From NCBI GenBank assembly GCA_027067955.1, contig JAMOUW010000045.1, forward strand, positions 1 through 64,000: a stretch of DNA of 64,000 nucleotides. The letters run 5' to 3'. Under the pieces are notes generated by a model, which saw only the letters and a list, made by a program, of their open reading frames with translations, had not been told where the DNA came from and did not search any database. Origin of the DNA: Thermaceae bacterium. Its GTDB lineage: Bacteria > Deinococcota > Deinococci > Deinococcales > Marinithermaceae. A program made the translations under genes and the position numbers. This document shows, in pieces, positions 1-9,352 of this stretch (positions are counted from its first letter, which is position 1; every line of letters starts with the position of its first letter).

Positions 1-81
1 GCCCACAAGATCCTACGACAGCTCATGGGCAGGCTGAAGGCCTACTACAAGGAGCAGGGGCGGGAGGCCCTGGTGGCCTGA
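1..81 (+). CDS. C-terminal end of an unidentified gene (partial)
   Basis: The reading frame is open from base 1 to a TGA at 79-81 and encodes 26 residues rich in Lys, Arg and Leu, ending in REALVA. The start lies outside the window. A basic, helical C-terminus directly before a repeat-rich intergenic region would suit a transposase or integrase, but no diagnostic motif is visible, so no function is assigned. No insertion-sequence inverted repeat was seen after the stop. Confidence 0.45.
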   Translation, partial: AHKILRQLMGRLKAYYKEQGREALVA

Positions 82-260
82 GGGGTTGACGGGGGAAGAC
101 GGTATCACCCCGGCCCTCCCCCAGGGGGAGGGAGGTTTGCTTTGCGGCGATCAAATCGTAGGGCAATGACGCGGCATGGGTACGAAGCCGAAATTCTGTT
201 GCCGTCGGTTGGTCCACCACAAGCCAAAGGCCACGGGCTATGAGCCGCCTTTGTCCGTAT

Positions 261-448
261 CCCCGGGCGAAGCCGCGAAGCGGGTGAGGTCCGGGGTCCA
301 TGCTGTACAGAAAGCCGAGATTTCGTTGCCGTCAATAAAGTAATGAGGTTGATAGAAGGCTGGTGCCGGAGTCGCAAACTCAACCGTGGAGTAATGGCGC
401 GGCATGGGCCCCGGCTCGCGCGGGTCAAAGTGACCCGCTTGGCCGGGG
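261..448. repeat. Composite inverted-repeat element copy 1 (188 bp)
   Basis: A forward hairpin (261-296, inner stem CCGC/GCGG) and an inverted hairpin (409-448, inner stem GCGGGTCA/TGACCCGC) bracket a 112-nt spacer. The outer ends are inverted versions of CCGTRTCCCCGG. The spacer resembles those of the copies at 488-674 and 53704-53890. The layout resembles a BIME or a short non-autonomous mobile element; that reading is inference. Confidence 0.7.
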
Positions 449-487
449 ACACGATCCACTTTTCTCTTCTCCTGAACAATGACGTAT

Positions 488-674
488 CCCCGGACGAGGC
501 AACCGAAGGTTGCCGGGATCCGGGGTCCATGCTGGGTGGGAAGCCGAGATTAGGTTGCTGCTCATCAAGCCTTTGGTTAGCAAACATGATTGGTGACGGA
601 GCCGCAAACGCAACCGTGGATTAATGACGCGGCATGGACCCCGGCTCGCGGGCACTTTGTGCCCTTGGCCGGGG
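488..674. repeat. Composite inverted-repeat element copy 2 (187 bp)
   Basis: A forward hairpin (488-525, inner stem CAACC/GGTTG) and an inverted hairpin (639-674, inner stem GGGCAC/GTGCCC) flank a 113-nt spacer. By eye the spacer is nearly identical to that of the copy 53 kb away at 53704-53890. The shared spacer and constant total length show that the pair of hairpins is copied as one unit. Confidence 0.75.
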
Positions 675-803
675 ACACGGAATGTTGGATGTGGGATGTA
701 GGGAGTGGGGTATAGAAAACACTGTTTTATCAAAATCTACTAAAATTGCCCTCTGCTTGTTTTGCATCGTTTTTCGAATACCTACCTCCTACCTTTCCCG
801 TTT

Positions 804-1100
804 CCCCGGACGAGGCGGCGTGTCGCCACCGAGATCCGGGGTCCATGCTGTGCAATACCCCGAGGTTTCGTTGTCGTTGGCTGGCCAACCACAAGCCACA
901 AGCCACCCACCACAAGCTGCTTTACCCGTATCCCCGGACGAGGCAACCGGAGGTTGCCGGGATCCGGGGTCCATGCTGTACACAACGCCGAGATGGAGAC
1001 GCCTTTAACGGGCCCACCACAAGCTACCAACTACTTGCCACAAGCCGCCTTTGCCCGTATCCCCGGGCGACCGGGGCTGGTAGCCGAGGGAGATCCGGGG
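804..1100. repeat. Three solo forward hairpin elements with heptad spacers
   Basis: Single forward hairpins lie at 804-841 (inner GGCG/CGCC), 932-969 (CAACC/GGTTG) and 1061-1100 (GGCT/AGCC). Each is followed by TCCATGCTG or a close variant. The second and third are preceded by ACCACAA-type heptads that end in GCYGCYTT. The inverted partner hairpin is absent. Confidence 0.7.
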
Positions 1101-1152
1101 TCTACGCTGGACGGAAAGCCGTAATTACATCGCCGCCGACGGACCCGTCGCA

Positions 1153-1230
1153 AACCACAAGCTACGAGCTGCAGGCCAAAAGCCACCACATACCACGCAC
1201 CACCTACTAGGTACCAGGTACCAACTTACC
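1153..1230. repeat. Heptanucleotide-periodic tract abutting a gene end
   Basis: The tract reads in units of seven: ACCACAA, GCTACGA, GCTGCAG and so on, then ACCACAT, ACCACGC, ACCACCT, ACTAGGT, ACCAGGT, ACCAACT. It runs into the stop codon of the minus-strand gene that ends at 1226. The unit is degenerate (roughly RCYACNN) but the period is exact across most of the tract. Confidence 0.7.
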
Positions 1231-3892
1231 ATGCCCCCAGCTCGAGCCTCCACCACCAGCCGCCGTCCCAGCCGCCGCGCACCCCCAGAGGAAGCGGGGC
1301 GAAGTAGAAAAGCGCGGTATCCGCATAAACGCCCAGACTCGCGCCGTAGCCGAGCCTGCCGCCGGCGGGCTCGTAACGTCCGTGTATTCCGGGAGCAACG
1401 GTAACGCGCTCGAGCGCCAGCCAGCCATCCTCGCTGCGCCACCGGGTCTCGACACCATAACGAACCCGCGCCTCCACCGCCACCGCATCACCCAGCGGCA
1501 CGGAGCCCACGAGCGGCGCTGCGGCCGCGCCGCCAATGACCCGCCCCTCCAATACCAGCGGGAAACCCCGCCACTCCCGGGCCGCACCAGCAACACCCCA
1601 CAGGTAACCGTTCCCGCCAAAAACCCCTCCATAGCCACCCCGTGTCAGGTAACCCCAGGCGTCACGTTCCGCGCGAGCCGCGCGCACGAAACCCGCGTGC
1701 CCGAGCCGCCAGCCGGAACCCGCGCTCCAAACGGGGCCGGCTTGCAACCCCGCCCGCCAGCTCCAGCGATCCCAGCTCCCGGCGCTGGCCAGCCCCGGTA
1801 TCACCCCGAACACGATCTCCCCCGCTGCCGGCCAGGTCCCCGCGCGCAGCGTGAACCCCAGAGGAGCGGTAGGCCCCAGCAGGTCCACCCCCGCGGCGAC
1901 CCCTGTTTCCAGATAGGCGTAGGCGCCCCGGGTCAACCCCCTGGCCACCGGATCGTATCCGAACGCTGCCCGATAGCTATATACCTGCGAGTCGTCCAGG
2001 CCGTAAACGCTCGCTTCAAAACCCACGTACGGCCAGCGGGGATGGACGCTGAAACCGGTGGGTAACCAGCCGTAGGGCTTCAGGCTGGACCAGGGAACGT
2101 AACGGCCGTAGCGCGGGCGGAGCGGCGACTCATCCCGGTCGGGTGACCTGGCATCACCGGATACTTTTTGCCAGGAGCAGGAACCGGGGCCGGCCTGGTC
2201 TTCGGGCGCGACAACGGCCACGTCTTCTTCGGCGACCCTGATGCGGTTGATGTTATATCCATCGGGGCCGGGCTCGCTCACCAGGTACGCGCCCCCGTGA
2301 GCGGCGACCCCCACCGCGCCGCCCAGAAAAACGCCCAGCCGGGTCACCCGTCCGCTGGCGGGCTCGAGCCGGTAGAGATCGAACACCCCGCGTTCATCCC
2401 CGGTGAACAGCAACGCCTCTTCTCCGTCCCATAAAGGCCGCAGGTGCTGGTATCCATTGCGCCGGTAACAGCAGCCGAGGCTCCCGCCACCGCCGGCGCA
2501 GGGATCGGGAGGATCCGCCGGCGGCGAAACACGAATCCGCCCCGGTAGAGGGTAGCGCAAGCGCCCCGCCTCCAGCAGGGCCAGATCCACCGCCCCGTCA
2601 CGGCTCACCGACAGGGCCACTCTTCCCTCAGGGCTGACCGCCAGCTCCAGCAAATGCTCGCCCTCCGGCGCGCGCCATATCGTCTCTACTTTTCCGGCAC
2701 ACCAGCGCCCAAGCGTAGCCGCTTCACCCGCCCGCTCGCGCACGAAGTAGGCACAGCCGCCGGGCGCCGGGGCGGCCAGAAGAGCATGACGGCCCCGGGT
2801 GAGGCGGGTTTCCCGTCCGCTTGCCACGTCCAGGGCGAATATGTCGCTGGCCACGCCGTCACCTTCACGGAAGTAGCGGCTGTATATCAGGGTGTTTTCA
2901 TCGGCCCACCAGATCCGCTGCGGGTGCACCGGAGCCAGCCGCCGGGCGCCGGAGCCGTCACGGTCCGCCACCCATACGAACCCTTCGTTCCAGTAGGCGA
3001 TGCGGCCGCCGTCGGGGCTGAATGCCGGATCCCTGCCTTTTGCAACAAATTCAAAGCCTGAGCGCCCCGCCCCGGCGTAGGCGGCGGAACGGCGGCGCTC
3101 ACGCCCCACCCAGTCGCGCCACTCGCTCGTAAGCGAGCCGCCGTTCGCCCTTTTCCAGGCCGCGGCAAAGGAAGGCGGTGCGACAACCCCGGTGTTGTAC
3201 TGCCGCAAGGTTTCCAGTACCGCCTTCCAGCCGTGCTTCTCGATGAGATGGTGCACGAAGCGCACGCCTAGCAGATAGCGGGTTTGCCCGCCGGGCCAGT
3301 CGCGGTAGGTATACAGGCCCATCTCGGCCAGGTCGGGAAACCTATCACCTTCCAGCAAGGCGTTAATGAGGCCCTGGGTATAGGCCCAGTCGAGCCGCCC
3401 CCCGGACGTAAAGCGCGACTCCATGTACGTGGCTATTCCCTCGACGAACCAGGCGGGAGGCATGGGCGCACTGAGTTCGAGAACCAAACCCAGGCGCGGC
3501 GGCAGCCGCCCGCCTGGCAACTCGCGAAAAGTCAGCTGCTGGGCATGGGTCAGCTCGTGCACCAGAATCAGGTAGCTGATGCTGGGAGTGCGCAGGTCTA
3601 TGACACCGCCGGCAGGCGCGGGAGCGAGCAGCTCCACGGTTCGGCGCGGCAGCGGCGTCGCATAGGCGTTGAAAACGTCCGTGGAGTCGTCAATGCGCAC
3701 GACCACCCTTCCCTGTCTGGGGCCGAAAAGCGGATCCAGCACCGCCAGCGCGGCTTCGGCCTCCAAAAGAACGCGCCGGGCGTATTCTGCCAGACGCTCG
3801 TGCGGGTAGAGCACGAGCACCCGCTCACTCTCGACCTGCCCCCAGCCCGCCGCCAGCGCCAGCAACCACCCCAACAGCACGAGCCTCTTCAC
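1226..3892 (-). CDS. Secreted HExxH metallopeptidase with beta-propeller and C-terminal barrel-like domain
   Basis: The 888-aa product starts with a signal peptide (about residues 1-19). A gluzincin-like peptidase domain follows, with HELTH at 112-116 and a downstream glutamate in the EGIATYME segment near 151, as in peptidase-MA-like families. Residues about 270-560 hold repeated blade-like motifs (FSPDGGRIAYW, VSRDGAVDLAL) typical of TolB/WD40-type propellers. The last ~280 residues alternate aromatic and glycine-rich strands and end in Trp, as outer-membrane barrels do. The GTG start at 3892 follows a TAAAAT box by six bases, so the mRNA is probably leaderless. It is divergent from the gene at 3946. 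The barrel assignment is by eye. Confidence 0.7.
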   Translation of the reverse strand: MKRLVLLGWLLALAAGWGQVESERVLVLYPHERLAEYARRVLLEAEAALAVLDPLFGPRQGRVVVRIDDSTDVFNAYATPLPRRTVELLAPAPAGGVIDLRTPSISYLILVHELTHAQQLTFRELPGGRLPPRLGLVLELSAPMPPAWFVEGIATYMESRFTSGGRLDWAYTQGLINALLEGDRFPDLAEMGLYTYRDWPGGQTRYLLGVRFVHHLIEKHGWKAVLETLRQYNTGVVAPPSFAAAWKRANGGSLTSEWRDWVGRERRRSAAYAGAGRSGFEFVAKGRDPAFSPDGGRIAYWNEGFVWVADRDGSGARRLAPVHPQRIWWADENTLIYSRYFREGDGVASDIFALDVASGRETRLTRGRHALLAAPAPGGCAYFVRERAGEAATLGRWCAGKVETIWRAPEGEHLLELAVSPEGRVALSVSRDGAVDLALLEAGRLRYPLPGRIRVSPPADPPDPCAGGGGSLGCCYRRNGYQHLRPLWDGEEALLFTGDERGVFDLYRLEPASGRVTRLGVFLGGAVGVAAHGGAYLVSEPGPDGYNINRIRVAEEDVAVVAPEDQAGPGSCSWQKVSGDARSPDRDESPLRPRYGRYVPWSSLKPYGWLPTGFSVHPRWPYVGFEASVYGLDDSQVYSYRAAFGYDPVARGLTRGAYAYLETGVAAGVDLLGPTAPLGFTLRAGTWPAAGEIVFGVIPGLASAGSWDRWSWRAGLQAGPVWSAGSGWRLGHAGFVRAARAERDAWGYLTRGGYGGVFGGNGYLWGVAGAAREWRGFPLVLEGRVIGGAAAAPLVGSVPLGDAVAVEARVRYGVETRWRSEDGWLALERVTVAPGIHGRYEPAGGRLGYGASLGVYADTALFYFAPLPLGVRGGWDGGWWWRLELGAW

Positions 3893-3945
3893 GAATAAAT
3901 TTTACCGTTCACCGGCTCCACACCCCGGCGGGGCATAATAAGGGC

Positions 3946-4155
3946 GTGAACAGGCACTACTACCGCAGCTTCAACCTGCGCGGACCCCTGGCCTGGGCAG
4001 TCGTGCTGATCGCCGCCCTGCTGGGACTAGTTCTCACCGTTTGGGTGCTTATCAGTGTTTTTGTCTACATCGTCATTCTGGCGCTCGCTGGCTGGGTCTA
4101 CTACGCCTGGCTTCGTCTGAAATATCGTAACCGGCGGCTGCCGCCCGGATACTGA
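3946..4155 (+). CDS. Small membrane protein
   Basis: A 69-aa protein with one long or two closely spaced hydrophobic segments (about residues 13-55), a short polar N-terminus and a basic C-terminal tail (RLKYRNRRLPPGY). No family is recognised. The GTG start lies six bases after a CATAAT box at 3934-3939, which supports leaderless translation and makes this a real gene rather than a chance frame. It is transcribed away from the metallopeptidase gene. Function is unknown. Confidence 0.55.
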   Translation: MNRHYYRSFNLRGPLAWAVVLIAALLGLVLTVWVLISVFVYIVILALAGWVYYAWLRLKYRNRRLPPGY

Positions 4156-4231
4156 CCGAAATACGATCTAGCAACGTCAACCCGGCGCTTAATAATACTT
4201 AACTTTTAACCAGTAACCTGCTGCTTGTACT

Positions 4232-4252
4232 GGATACCCCTTATGGGTATCC
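4232..4252. promoter_or_regulatory. Perfect palindrome, CstR/CsoR-type operator candidate
   Basis: GGATACCC and GGGTATCC are separated by CTTAT. The core ATACCCCTTATGGGTAT resembles operators of the CsoR/FrmR/CstR repressor family, which have TACCCC/GGGGTA arms. It sits 21 bases before the transporter start and upstream of its ribosome binding site. No CsoR-family gene is present in the window. Confidence 0.45.
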
Positions 4253-4273
4253 GGACTTTCCAGGGAGGGAAAA

Positions 4274-5386
4274 ATGAAATTGCCTACAAAGTACCATCCG
4301 CTGTATATGCTTTCCGCGCTCGGCGCCGGAGGCCTGACGGTCGCCTTCTGGAAGCTGGGTAACGTTACCCGGCAAACCCCGCCGCTCCTCGCCGGACAGG
4401 TATTTTTTCTATTACTGGCCGCAACCCTGCTGATTGCAAACCTGCCGCACTGGTGGCACACCTTCCGGGCCAACTCTGCCAATTTCTTCGGCCTGCATCT
4501 GCCCCACTCGCAAGGGGAGGCGGCCCGCATAAAAGAACGGCCCCCGGTGGTCGCCGCGACCGGCTGGATGGCGCTGCCTGCTGCCTACGTAATGCTGCTG
4601 AACGCCGCTTTCGCCGTGATCCCCACGGTGCTTCACATCGAACTAAGCCGCATCGTGTTCCTGGGGTTTTGGATGTGGATCGGCGCCGTATTGCTGGTGG
4701 GGGTCCTGGGTCTGCAAATCATGCTCAACTCCTTCGCAACCCCCATCGACATCTCCGAATTCCACCTGGGGCTCTTCCTGCAACCGCTTGCCTACGGCCT
4801 GGTGGCCATCCCCGGCCTGCGCATGGCCAGCATGCTTCCGGGCGGCTACGCCGACGTGGCCCTGGTCCTGGGGGTCACCGTGGGAGCGCTAGGCACGGCA
4901 ATAGCGGCCCTGGTCATCACCTTTGCCGTGCTTCGCTTCATGACCTCAGGGCTGCCGGGCCCTGAAGCGGCCCCCACCACGCTGCTGATGATGCCCGCAA
5001 TCAGCGTTTACACCATCATGACCCTCTTTGGCCTGCACTTCCTCATGCACCACGGGGTCGAGGTGCCACACGTAATCTTCAAGCTGGTCACCGCGGTGGG
5101 CTGGGGGATGATGGCGTCCACCACGCTGGTCGGACTGCTCATCTTGCTCGACTACTTCCGCCACCACGTGCCGCTCTCGCCCAGCTGGTGGGGCTTCGTC
5201 TGCCCCTTCGTCGCCTTCAGCGTGATGAACAGCCTGGCCTACCAGCAGATAGGCCACTACCCGCTGTTCCTGGCGCTAGCGGTCGGCTCGCTGGTGTTTA
5301 CGGTATTCATCTACGGCTACGTAGCCGTGCGCACCCTGAAACACCTGCGGACGCCCCAATCGGCCGCCGCTCGCGCGCAGTCCTGA
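4274..5386 (+). CDS. TehA/TDT-family membrane transporter (probable)
   Basis: A 370-aa protein with about ten hydrophobic segments and almost no soluble domain. Size, topology and segments such as WWGFVCPF and the proline-bearing PAISVYTI helix fit the TehA/SLAC1 (TDT) family, which exports small anions including sulfite, malate or tellurite-related species. A GGAGGG ribosome binding site precedes the ATG. A perfect palindrome at 4232-4252 probably controls it, and a strong bidirectional terminator follows at 5394. The substrate cannot be read from sequence; the operator type hints at sulfur species or metal. Family membership is moderately certain. Confidence 0.6.
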   Translation: MKLPTKYHPLYMLSALGAGGLTVAFWKLGNVTRQTPPLLAGQVFFLLLAATLLIANLPHWWHTFRANSANFFGLHLPHSQGEAARIKERPPVVAATGWMALPAAYVMLLNAAFAVIPTVLHIELSRIVFLGFWMWIGAVLLVGVLGLQIMLNSFATPIDISEFHLGLFLQPLAYGLVAIPGLRMASMLPGGYADVALVLGVTVGALGTAIAALVITFAVLRFMTSGLPGPEAAPTTLLMMPAISVYTIMTLFGLHFLMHHGVEVPHVIFKLVTAVGWGMMASTTLVGLLILLDYFRHHVPLSPSWWGFVCPFVAFSVMNSLAYQQIGHYPLFLALAVGSLVFTVFIYGYVAVRTLKHLRTPQSAAARAQS

Positions 5387-5393
5387 GCGCGCG

Positions 5394-5435
5394 TAAACAA
5401 AAAAACCCGGGCTTGCGCCCGGGTTTTTTTGTTTA
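5394..5435. terminator. Bidirectional intrinsic terminator
   Basis: Perfect 19-bp arms (5394-5412 and 5417-5435) with a TTGC loop: a CCCGGGC stem flanked by seven A on one side and seven T on the other. It can end transcripts from both the transporter (+) and the convergent hydrolase (-). Confidence 0.95.
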
Positions 5436-5470
5436 CGTAGGGAATTGCTGCCTTGATACCTGTGCGCAGA

Positions 5471-6370
5471 CTACGGCAGGCCCAGTTTGGCGATACGCGC
5501 GCTCACCCATTCGAGCGCCTTCGAATCCGGCTCGGTAACCCCGCTGTGGTCTTCCTTCTTGGATACGAACGTCCAGATGTTCTTACGGCTGGCGTCGAGG
5601 CGCAGGTTGTCGGTGTAGTCGAAGACGAGACTGGTATTGCCCTCGGCGCCCACCTCGGACGCCAGCAAGCGCGCCGATTGCACCTCCAGGTTGTAGACAG
5701 CGCCGGCGTAAGCCACATCCTTGGCGCTGTACTTGGAAGTCCACCAGCGGTGCTTCTTGATGCGCTCGACATCGCAGCTCTTGGAGATATCCACGGGCCA
5801 GGGGTTGCCGTAGCGGCGGTAGAAGTCGGTGAAGTCGTCCTTATTGTCCTTTTCCCACAACGTGCAGATGCCATCGAGGTCGATAAGGTAGTCGACGGTC
5901 CAGCGTGGATGCGCCCGCAGCAGGTTGTGGGTCCAGTTGGTGCCATGGGAATGTCCCAGCAGCACCCGTCGCGCCTTCGGCCAGTGGCGGCGCACCCAGT
6001 TGAAGTCGGCTTCGAGCTGGAGAAAACCGCGTTCCCACTTGCCGCTGAGCGACGATTTGTGGTTGTAGAGGTGAGAGCTGTAGGTCAGCACCCTAACGGA
6101 GTAACCGAGTTTGCTGAACGCCCGGGCAACCGCTTTGGTGGTGCCGCGACCGGAGAGGTATTCGTAGTTGTCGTCGGGCGCGCCGTCGCAGGGAACGCCG
6201 CAGCGCCCCGATACGGCAAAGATGACCACATCGGGCACGGACTGGGTGAGCCCCACCTGCTGGGCGACGCTGGGCTCGGGCGCGTAGGCCGGCTTCAGCT
6301 CCGCAGGCCCGCTGCAGCCCGCAAACAAGATGATGGTGAGTAGCAAAATCAATCCGGCAATTTTTTTCAT
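5471..6370 (-). CDS. Lipoprotein with alpha/beta-hydrolase fold
   Basis: The 299-aa product begins [10 protein letters not shown] and has a lipobox ending LFAGC, so it is exported and lipid-anchored. GHSHGT in the middle of the protein is a GxSxG nucleophile elbow, suggesting a serine esterase, lipase or acyltransferase. The N-terminal segment [16 protein letters not shown] may form the oxyanion region. Start choice: AGGAGG lies seven bases before the ATG at 6370; a longer frame to 6391 has no such support. It is convergent with the transporter and divergent from leuS. Substrate is unknown. Confidence 0.65.
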   Translation of the reverse strand: MKKIAGLILLLTIILFAGCSGPAELKPAYAPEPSVAQQVGLTQSVPDVVIFAVSGRCGVPCDGAPDDNYEYLSGRGTTKAVARAFSKLGYSVRVLTYSSHLYNHKSSLSGKWERGFLQLEADFNWVRRHWPKARRVLLGHSHGTNWTHNLLRAHPRWTVDYLIDLDGICTLWEKDNKDDFTDFYRRYGNPWPVDISKSCDVERIKKHRWWTSKYSAKDVAYAGAVYNLEVQSARLLASEVGAEGNTSLVFDYTDNLRLDASRKNIWTFVSKKEDHSGVTEPDSKALEWVSARIAKLGLP

Positions 6371-6406
6371 ATATCCTCCTGAACGATTCATGTCTTTATA
6401 TCATTT

Positions 6407-6436
6407 TTGGTTTTTCCGTGCACGTCGGCGTATACT
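6407..6436 (+). promoter_or_regulatory. leuS promoter
   Basis: TTGGTT (6407-6412) and TATACT (6431-6436) are separated by 18 bases. Transcription would start close to the ATG of a nine-codon open frame at 6445. Confidence 0.6.
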
Positions 6437-6444
6437 CAGTGGCG

Positions 6445-6474
6445 ATGACGCGCCGCGGCCTAACCCCCGCCTGA
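6445..6474 (+). CDS. Possible leuS leader peptide (9 aa)
   Basis: ATG to TGA encodes MTRRGLTPA. The ATG is eight bases after a TATACT box, so the peptide could be translated leaderless. It contains one leucine codon, the rare CTA. It is followed by a weak terminator-like hairpin and T-run at 6496-6521 and then leuS. A role in attenuation is inference; with one leucine codon the case is modest. Confidence 0.3.
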   Translation: MTRRGLTPA

Positions 6475-6495
6475 GGGAGCTTTATCGAACCGCTC

Positions 6496-6521
6496 TCTCC
6501 CCTGTTGCGGGAGGTTTTTTT
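6496..6521 (+). terminator. Candidate attenuator hairpin in the leuS leader
   Basis: CTCCC (6497-6501) pairs with GGGAG (6509-6513), plus a T-G wobble, followed by seven T. An upstream GGGAG at 6475-6479, next to the leader-peptide stop, could pair with the same CTCCC strand and act as an antiterminator. No T-box consensus was seen. Confidence 0.35.
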
Positions 6522-6539
6522 GGCTCCTCTGGAGGAACG

Positions 6540-9170
6540 ATGAGCAAATACAACCCCCACGCGATAGAACCCAAATGGCAGCGTTTCTGGGAAGAGCGCG
6601 GCCTGATGAAAGCCCGCGAAGAGGGAAAGAAGTACTACGTCCTGGAGATGTTCCCCTACCCTTCGGGCGATCTGCACATGGGCCACCTGAAAAACTACAC
6701 CATGGGCGACGCACTGGCCCGCTACAAGAAACAGCAGGGCTTCAGCGTGCTCCACCCCATGGGCTGGGACGCCTTTGGCCTGCCGGCCGAGAACGCCGCC
6801 CTAAAGTTCGGCAAGCACCCGGCTGACTGGACCTTTGACAACATCGCCAAGGCCAAGGAATCGCTGAATCTGATGGGGATCCTCTACGACTGGGACCGTG
6901 AGGTGACCACCTGCACCCCTGACTATTACCGCTGGAACCAGTGGATCTTCATCAAGATGTACGAGGCGGGGCTGGTCTACCGCGCCGGCGGCCTGGTCAA
7001 CTGGTGCCCCAAGTGCCAGACGGTGCTGGCCAACGAGCAGGTCGTCGAGGGGCGCTGCTGGCGTCACGAAGACACCCTGGTGGAAAAGAAGAGTCTGGAA
7101 CAGTGGTATCTGAAGATCACCGCCTACGCCGACCGGCTGCTCAACGACCTCGACAAGCTCGAGCACTGGCCCGAGAAGGTCAAGGCGATGCAGCGCGCCT
7201 GGATCGGGCGCAGCGAAGGAGCCACGGTGAAGTTCGCGCTGGAGGGCCGGGGCGAGGCGCTCGAGGTCTTCACCACCCGTCCCGACACCCTCTTCGGGGC
7301 GACCTTCATGGTCATCGCCCCCGAGCACCCGCTGACGCTGGAGCTCGTCACCCCCGAGCGCCGCGCCGAGGTGGAGGCCTACGTGCGCGCGGCGCAGCTC
7401 AAGAGCGAGATCGAGCGCCAGACCGAGGACCGCGAGAAAACCGGCGTCTTCACCGGCGCCTACGCCATCAATCCGGTAAATGGCAAGAAGGTTCCCATCT
7501 GGACCGCCGACTATGTACTCTACGGCTACGGCACCGGCGCCATCATGGCGGTGCCCGCCCACGACCAGCGCGACTTCGAATTCGCCAAAAAGTTCGATCT
7601 TGAGATCGTGCCGGTCATCAAGCCGGAAGATGAAGATCTGCCCGAACCGCTCGAAACCGCCTACGAGGGCCCCGGCGTCATGATCAACTCGGGCGAGTTC
7701 ACGGGCCTGCCCAGCGAGGAGGGCAAGAAGAAGATCACCGGGTGGCTCGCCGCGAAGGGGCTGGGCGAGGCCACGGTAACCTACCGCCTGCGCGACTGGC
7801 TGATCAGCCGCCAGCGCTACTGGGGCACGCCGATCCCGATGATTCACTGCGAGAAGTGCGGCGCGGTGCCGGTTCCCGAGGATCAGCTGCCGGTCGAGCT
7901 GCCCGAAATCAAGGATGTCGAGCAGATCCGGCCCCAGGGCAAGAGCCCGCTCGAGGCCCACCCGGAGTTCATCAACACCACCTGCCCCAAATGCGGCGGC
8001 CCGGCGCGGCGCGACGCCGACACCATGGACACCTTCTTCGACTCGTCGTGGTACTACCTGCGCTACACCGACGCCCACAACGACCGGCTCCCCTTCGCCC
8101 GCGACAAGGCCGACTACTGGATGGCGGTAGACCAGTACATCGGCGGCATCGAGCACGCGGTGCTGCACCTGCTCTACTCGCGCTTCTTCACCAAGTTCTT
8201 CCACGACCAGCAGATGGTGGGGGTGGACGAGCCCTTCGAGCGCCTCTTCACCCAGGGCATGGTCATGGGCTGGACCGACTACGGCCCCGCCCTGGTCGAG
8301 GGCGAGCGCGTACGTCTGAGCGAAGAGGCGCGCATCCGTCTGGAGCTGGAAAGCGCCGAGCTGAGCCAGGACGAGGTCAGGAAGATGGGCGCCGAGCTGC
8401 GTGAAGGCCCGGACGGCCGGGTCCACTTCTGGAAACCCGCGGTGATGAGCAAGTCGCTTGGCAACGGCGTCATGGTCGGCCCCTTCGTGCGCGAGCAGGG
8501 TGCCGACATCGCTCGCGTGACCATTCTCTTCGCCGCACCGCCAGAAAAGGAAATGGTCTGGACCGAAGAGGGGGTGCAGGGGGCCTGGCGCTTTTTGAAC
8601 CGAGTCTGGCGGCGCGCCATCGAAGACGAAGAAGCCCTGAAAAAGGCCGCCGACGGCTTCGATCCCGAACGCTTGGACGAAGCCGGCAAGTCTCTTTACC
8701 GCAAACTAAACCAAACGATCAAAAAGGTTACCGAGGACCTGGAGGGGCTGCGCTTCAACACCGCCATCGCCGCGCTCATGGAAATGCTGAACGCCCTTTA
8801 CGACTACCGCAAAACTGGCGGGGTAAACGCGCTATACAAAAACGCAATGCTTGTCTATTTGCAGTTGCTGGCCCCCTTTGCCCCGCATATTGCCGAGGAA
8901 CTGTGGCACCGCTTCAACGAAAACTCGGTGTTCGACGCCCGCTGGCCGACCTACGACGAGGGGGCGCTGGTGGCCGACACCATCACGCTGGTCGTCCAGG
9001 TGAACGGCAAGGTGCGGGCGCGTATGCAGGTGCCCGCGGATACGGACGAGAAAACGGCGCTGGCGCTGGCCAGGGAGCAGGAAAACGTTCGCCGCCATCT
9101 CGAGGGCAAGGAGATCGTAAAGGAAATATACGTGCCCGGCAAGCTGGTCAACCTGGTGGTGAAGGGTTGA
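6540..9170 (+). CDS. leuS: Leucyl-tRNA synthetase
   Basis: The 876-aa class I synthetase charges tRNA-Leu. HMGH at residues 46-49 is the HIGH signature. VMSKS at 635-639 takes the place of KMSKS; the Val variant also occurs, as I recall, in Thermus LeuRS. Between them lie the CP1 editing domain (threonine-rich TTRPDT segment) and a zinc-ribbon-like CEKCG/CPKCG pair. The ATG at 6540 follows GGAGG closely, and a longer in-frame extension to 6330 is not supported. Length matches bacterial LeuRS. Expression may be controlled by the leader described at 6445-6521. The window also encodes a cognate tRNA-Leu(GAG) at 50417. Confidence 0.97.
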   Translation: MSKYNPHAIEPKWQRFWEERGLMKAREEGKKYYVLEMFPYPSGDLHMGHLKNYTMGDALARYKKQQGFSVLHPMGWDAFGLPAENAALKFGKHPADWTFDNIAKAKESLNLMGILYDWDREVTTCTPDYYRWNQWIFIKMYEAGLVYRAGGLVNWCPKCQTVLANEQVVEGRCWRHEDTLVEKKSLEQWYLKITAYADRLLNDLDKLEHWPEKVKAMQRAWIGRSEGATVKFALEGRGEALEVFTTRPDTLFGATFMVIAPEHPLTLELVTPERRAEVEAYVRAAQLKSEIERQTEDREKTGVFTGAYAINPVNGKKVPIWTADYVLYGYGTGAIMAVPAHDQRDFEFAKKFDLEIVPVIKPEDEDLPEPLETAYEGPGVMINSGEFTGLPSEEGKKKITGWLAAKGLGEATVTYRLRDWLISRQRYWGTPIPMIHCEKCGAVPVPEDQLPVELPEIKDVEQIRPQGKSPLEAHPEFINTTCPKCGGPARRDADTMDTFFDSSWYYLRYTDAHNDRLPFARDKADYWMAVDQYIGGIEHAVLHLLYSRFFTKFFHDQQMVGVDEPFERLFTQGMVMGWTDYGPALVEGERVRLSEEARIRLELESAELSQDEVRKMGAELREGPDGRVHFWKPAVMSKSLGNGVMVGPFVREQGADIARVTILFAAPPEKEMVWTEEGVQGAWRFLNRVWRRAIEDEEALKKAADGFDPERLDEAGKSLYRKLNQTIKKVTEDLEGLRFNTAIAALMEMLNALYDYRKTGGVNALYKNAMLVYLQLLAPFAPHIAEELWHRFNENSVFDARWPTYDEGALVADTITLVVQVNGKVRARMQVPADTDEKTALALAREQENVRRHLEGKEIVKEIYVPGKLVNLVVKG

Positions 9171-9352
9171 AAAAGCCGCTCCGCCGCGGCACCCTGCGCC
9201 GCGCAGATACACCGGAACCCCGCCCGGCGGCGGTGGCGGACATCTGTGCTACAATGAAGCGCGCTGCGGGAAAGCTGTGGTGGCCAATACGGTAAGTCTC
9301 ATCGCCAAGCCCCCGTGCGTTGCCCCGAAGGGCAGGAGTAAAGGAGCAGTAA

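Larger units (their letters stand above)
82..1225. repeat. Intergenic repeat mosaic 1: hairpin elements plus heptad tracts
   Basis: No convincing gene lies here. The stretch is built from at least seven copies of one hairpin element (outer stem CCCCGG/CCGGGG) at 261-296, 409-448, 488-525, 639-674, 804-841, 932-969 and 1061-1100. Four further blocks show 7-nt periodicity (ACCACAA GCYACAA style) at about 214-252, 887-922, 1014-1052 and 1153-1230. A separate GC hairpin (CCCTCCC/GGGAGGG) sits at 114-132. Open frames in this region are all by-products of the repeats. The segment at about 685-780 is AT-richer and non-repetitive. Confidence 0.85.

Noticed and set aside
634-1210. Overlapping frames of 60-154 aa in the first repeat mosaic
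   Set aside because: Their repeated MDPGSR/RGPC-type peptides are translations of the hairpin repeat in different frames.
82-1225. CRISPR array
   Set aside because: Repeats are palindromic hairpins of both orientations with repeated, not unique, spacers, and no cas genes are present.
6371-6539. T-box leader for leuS
   Set aside because: No T-box consensus or specifier stem could be found; only the short leader frame and weak hairpin.
6801-8426. 541-aa minus-strand frame inside leuS
   Set aside because: Antisense shadow of a high-GC gene; Ala/Gly/Val/Leu-rich with no domain, while leuS is certain.
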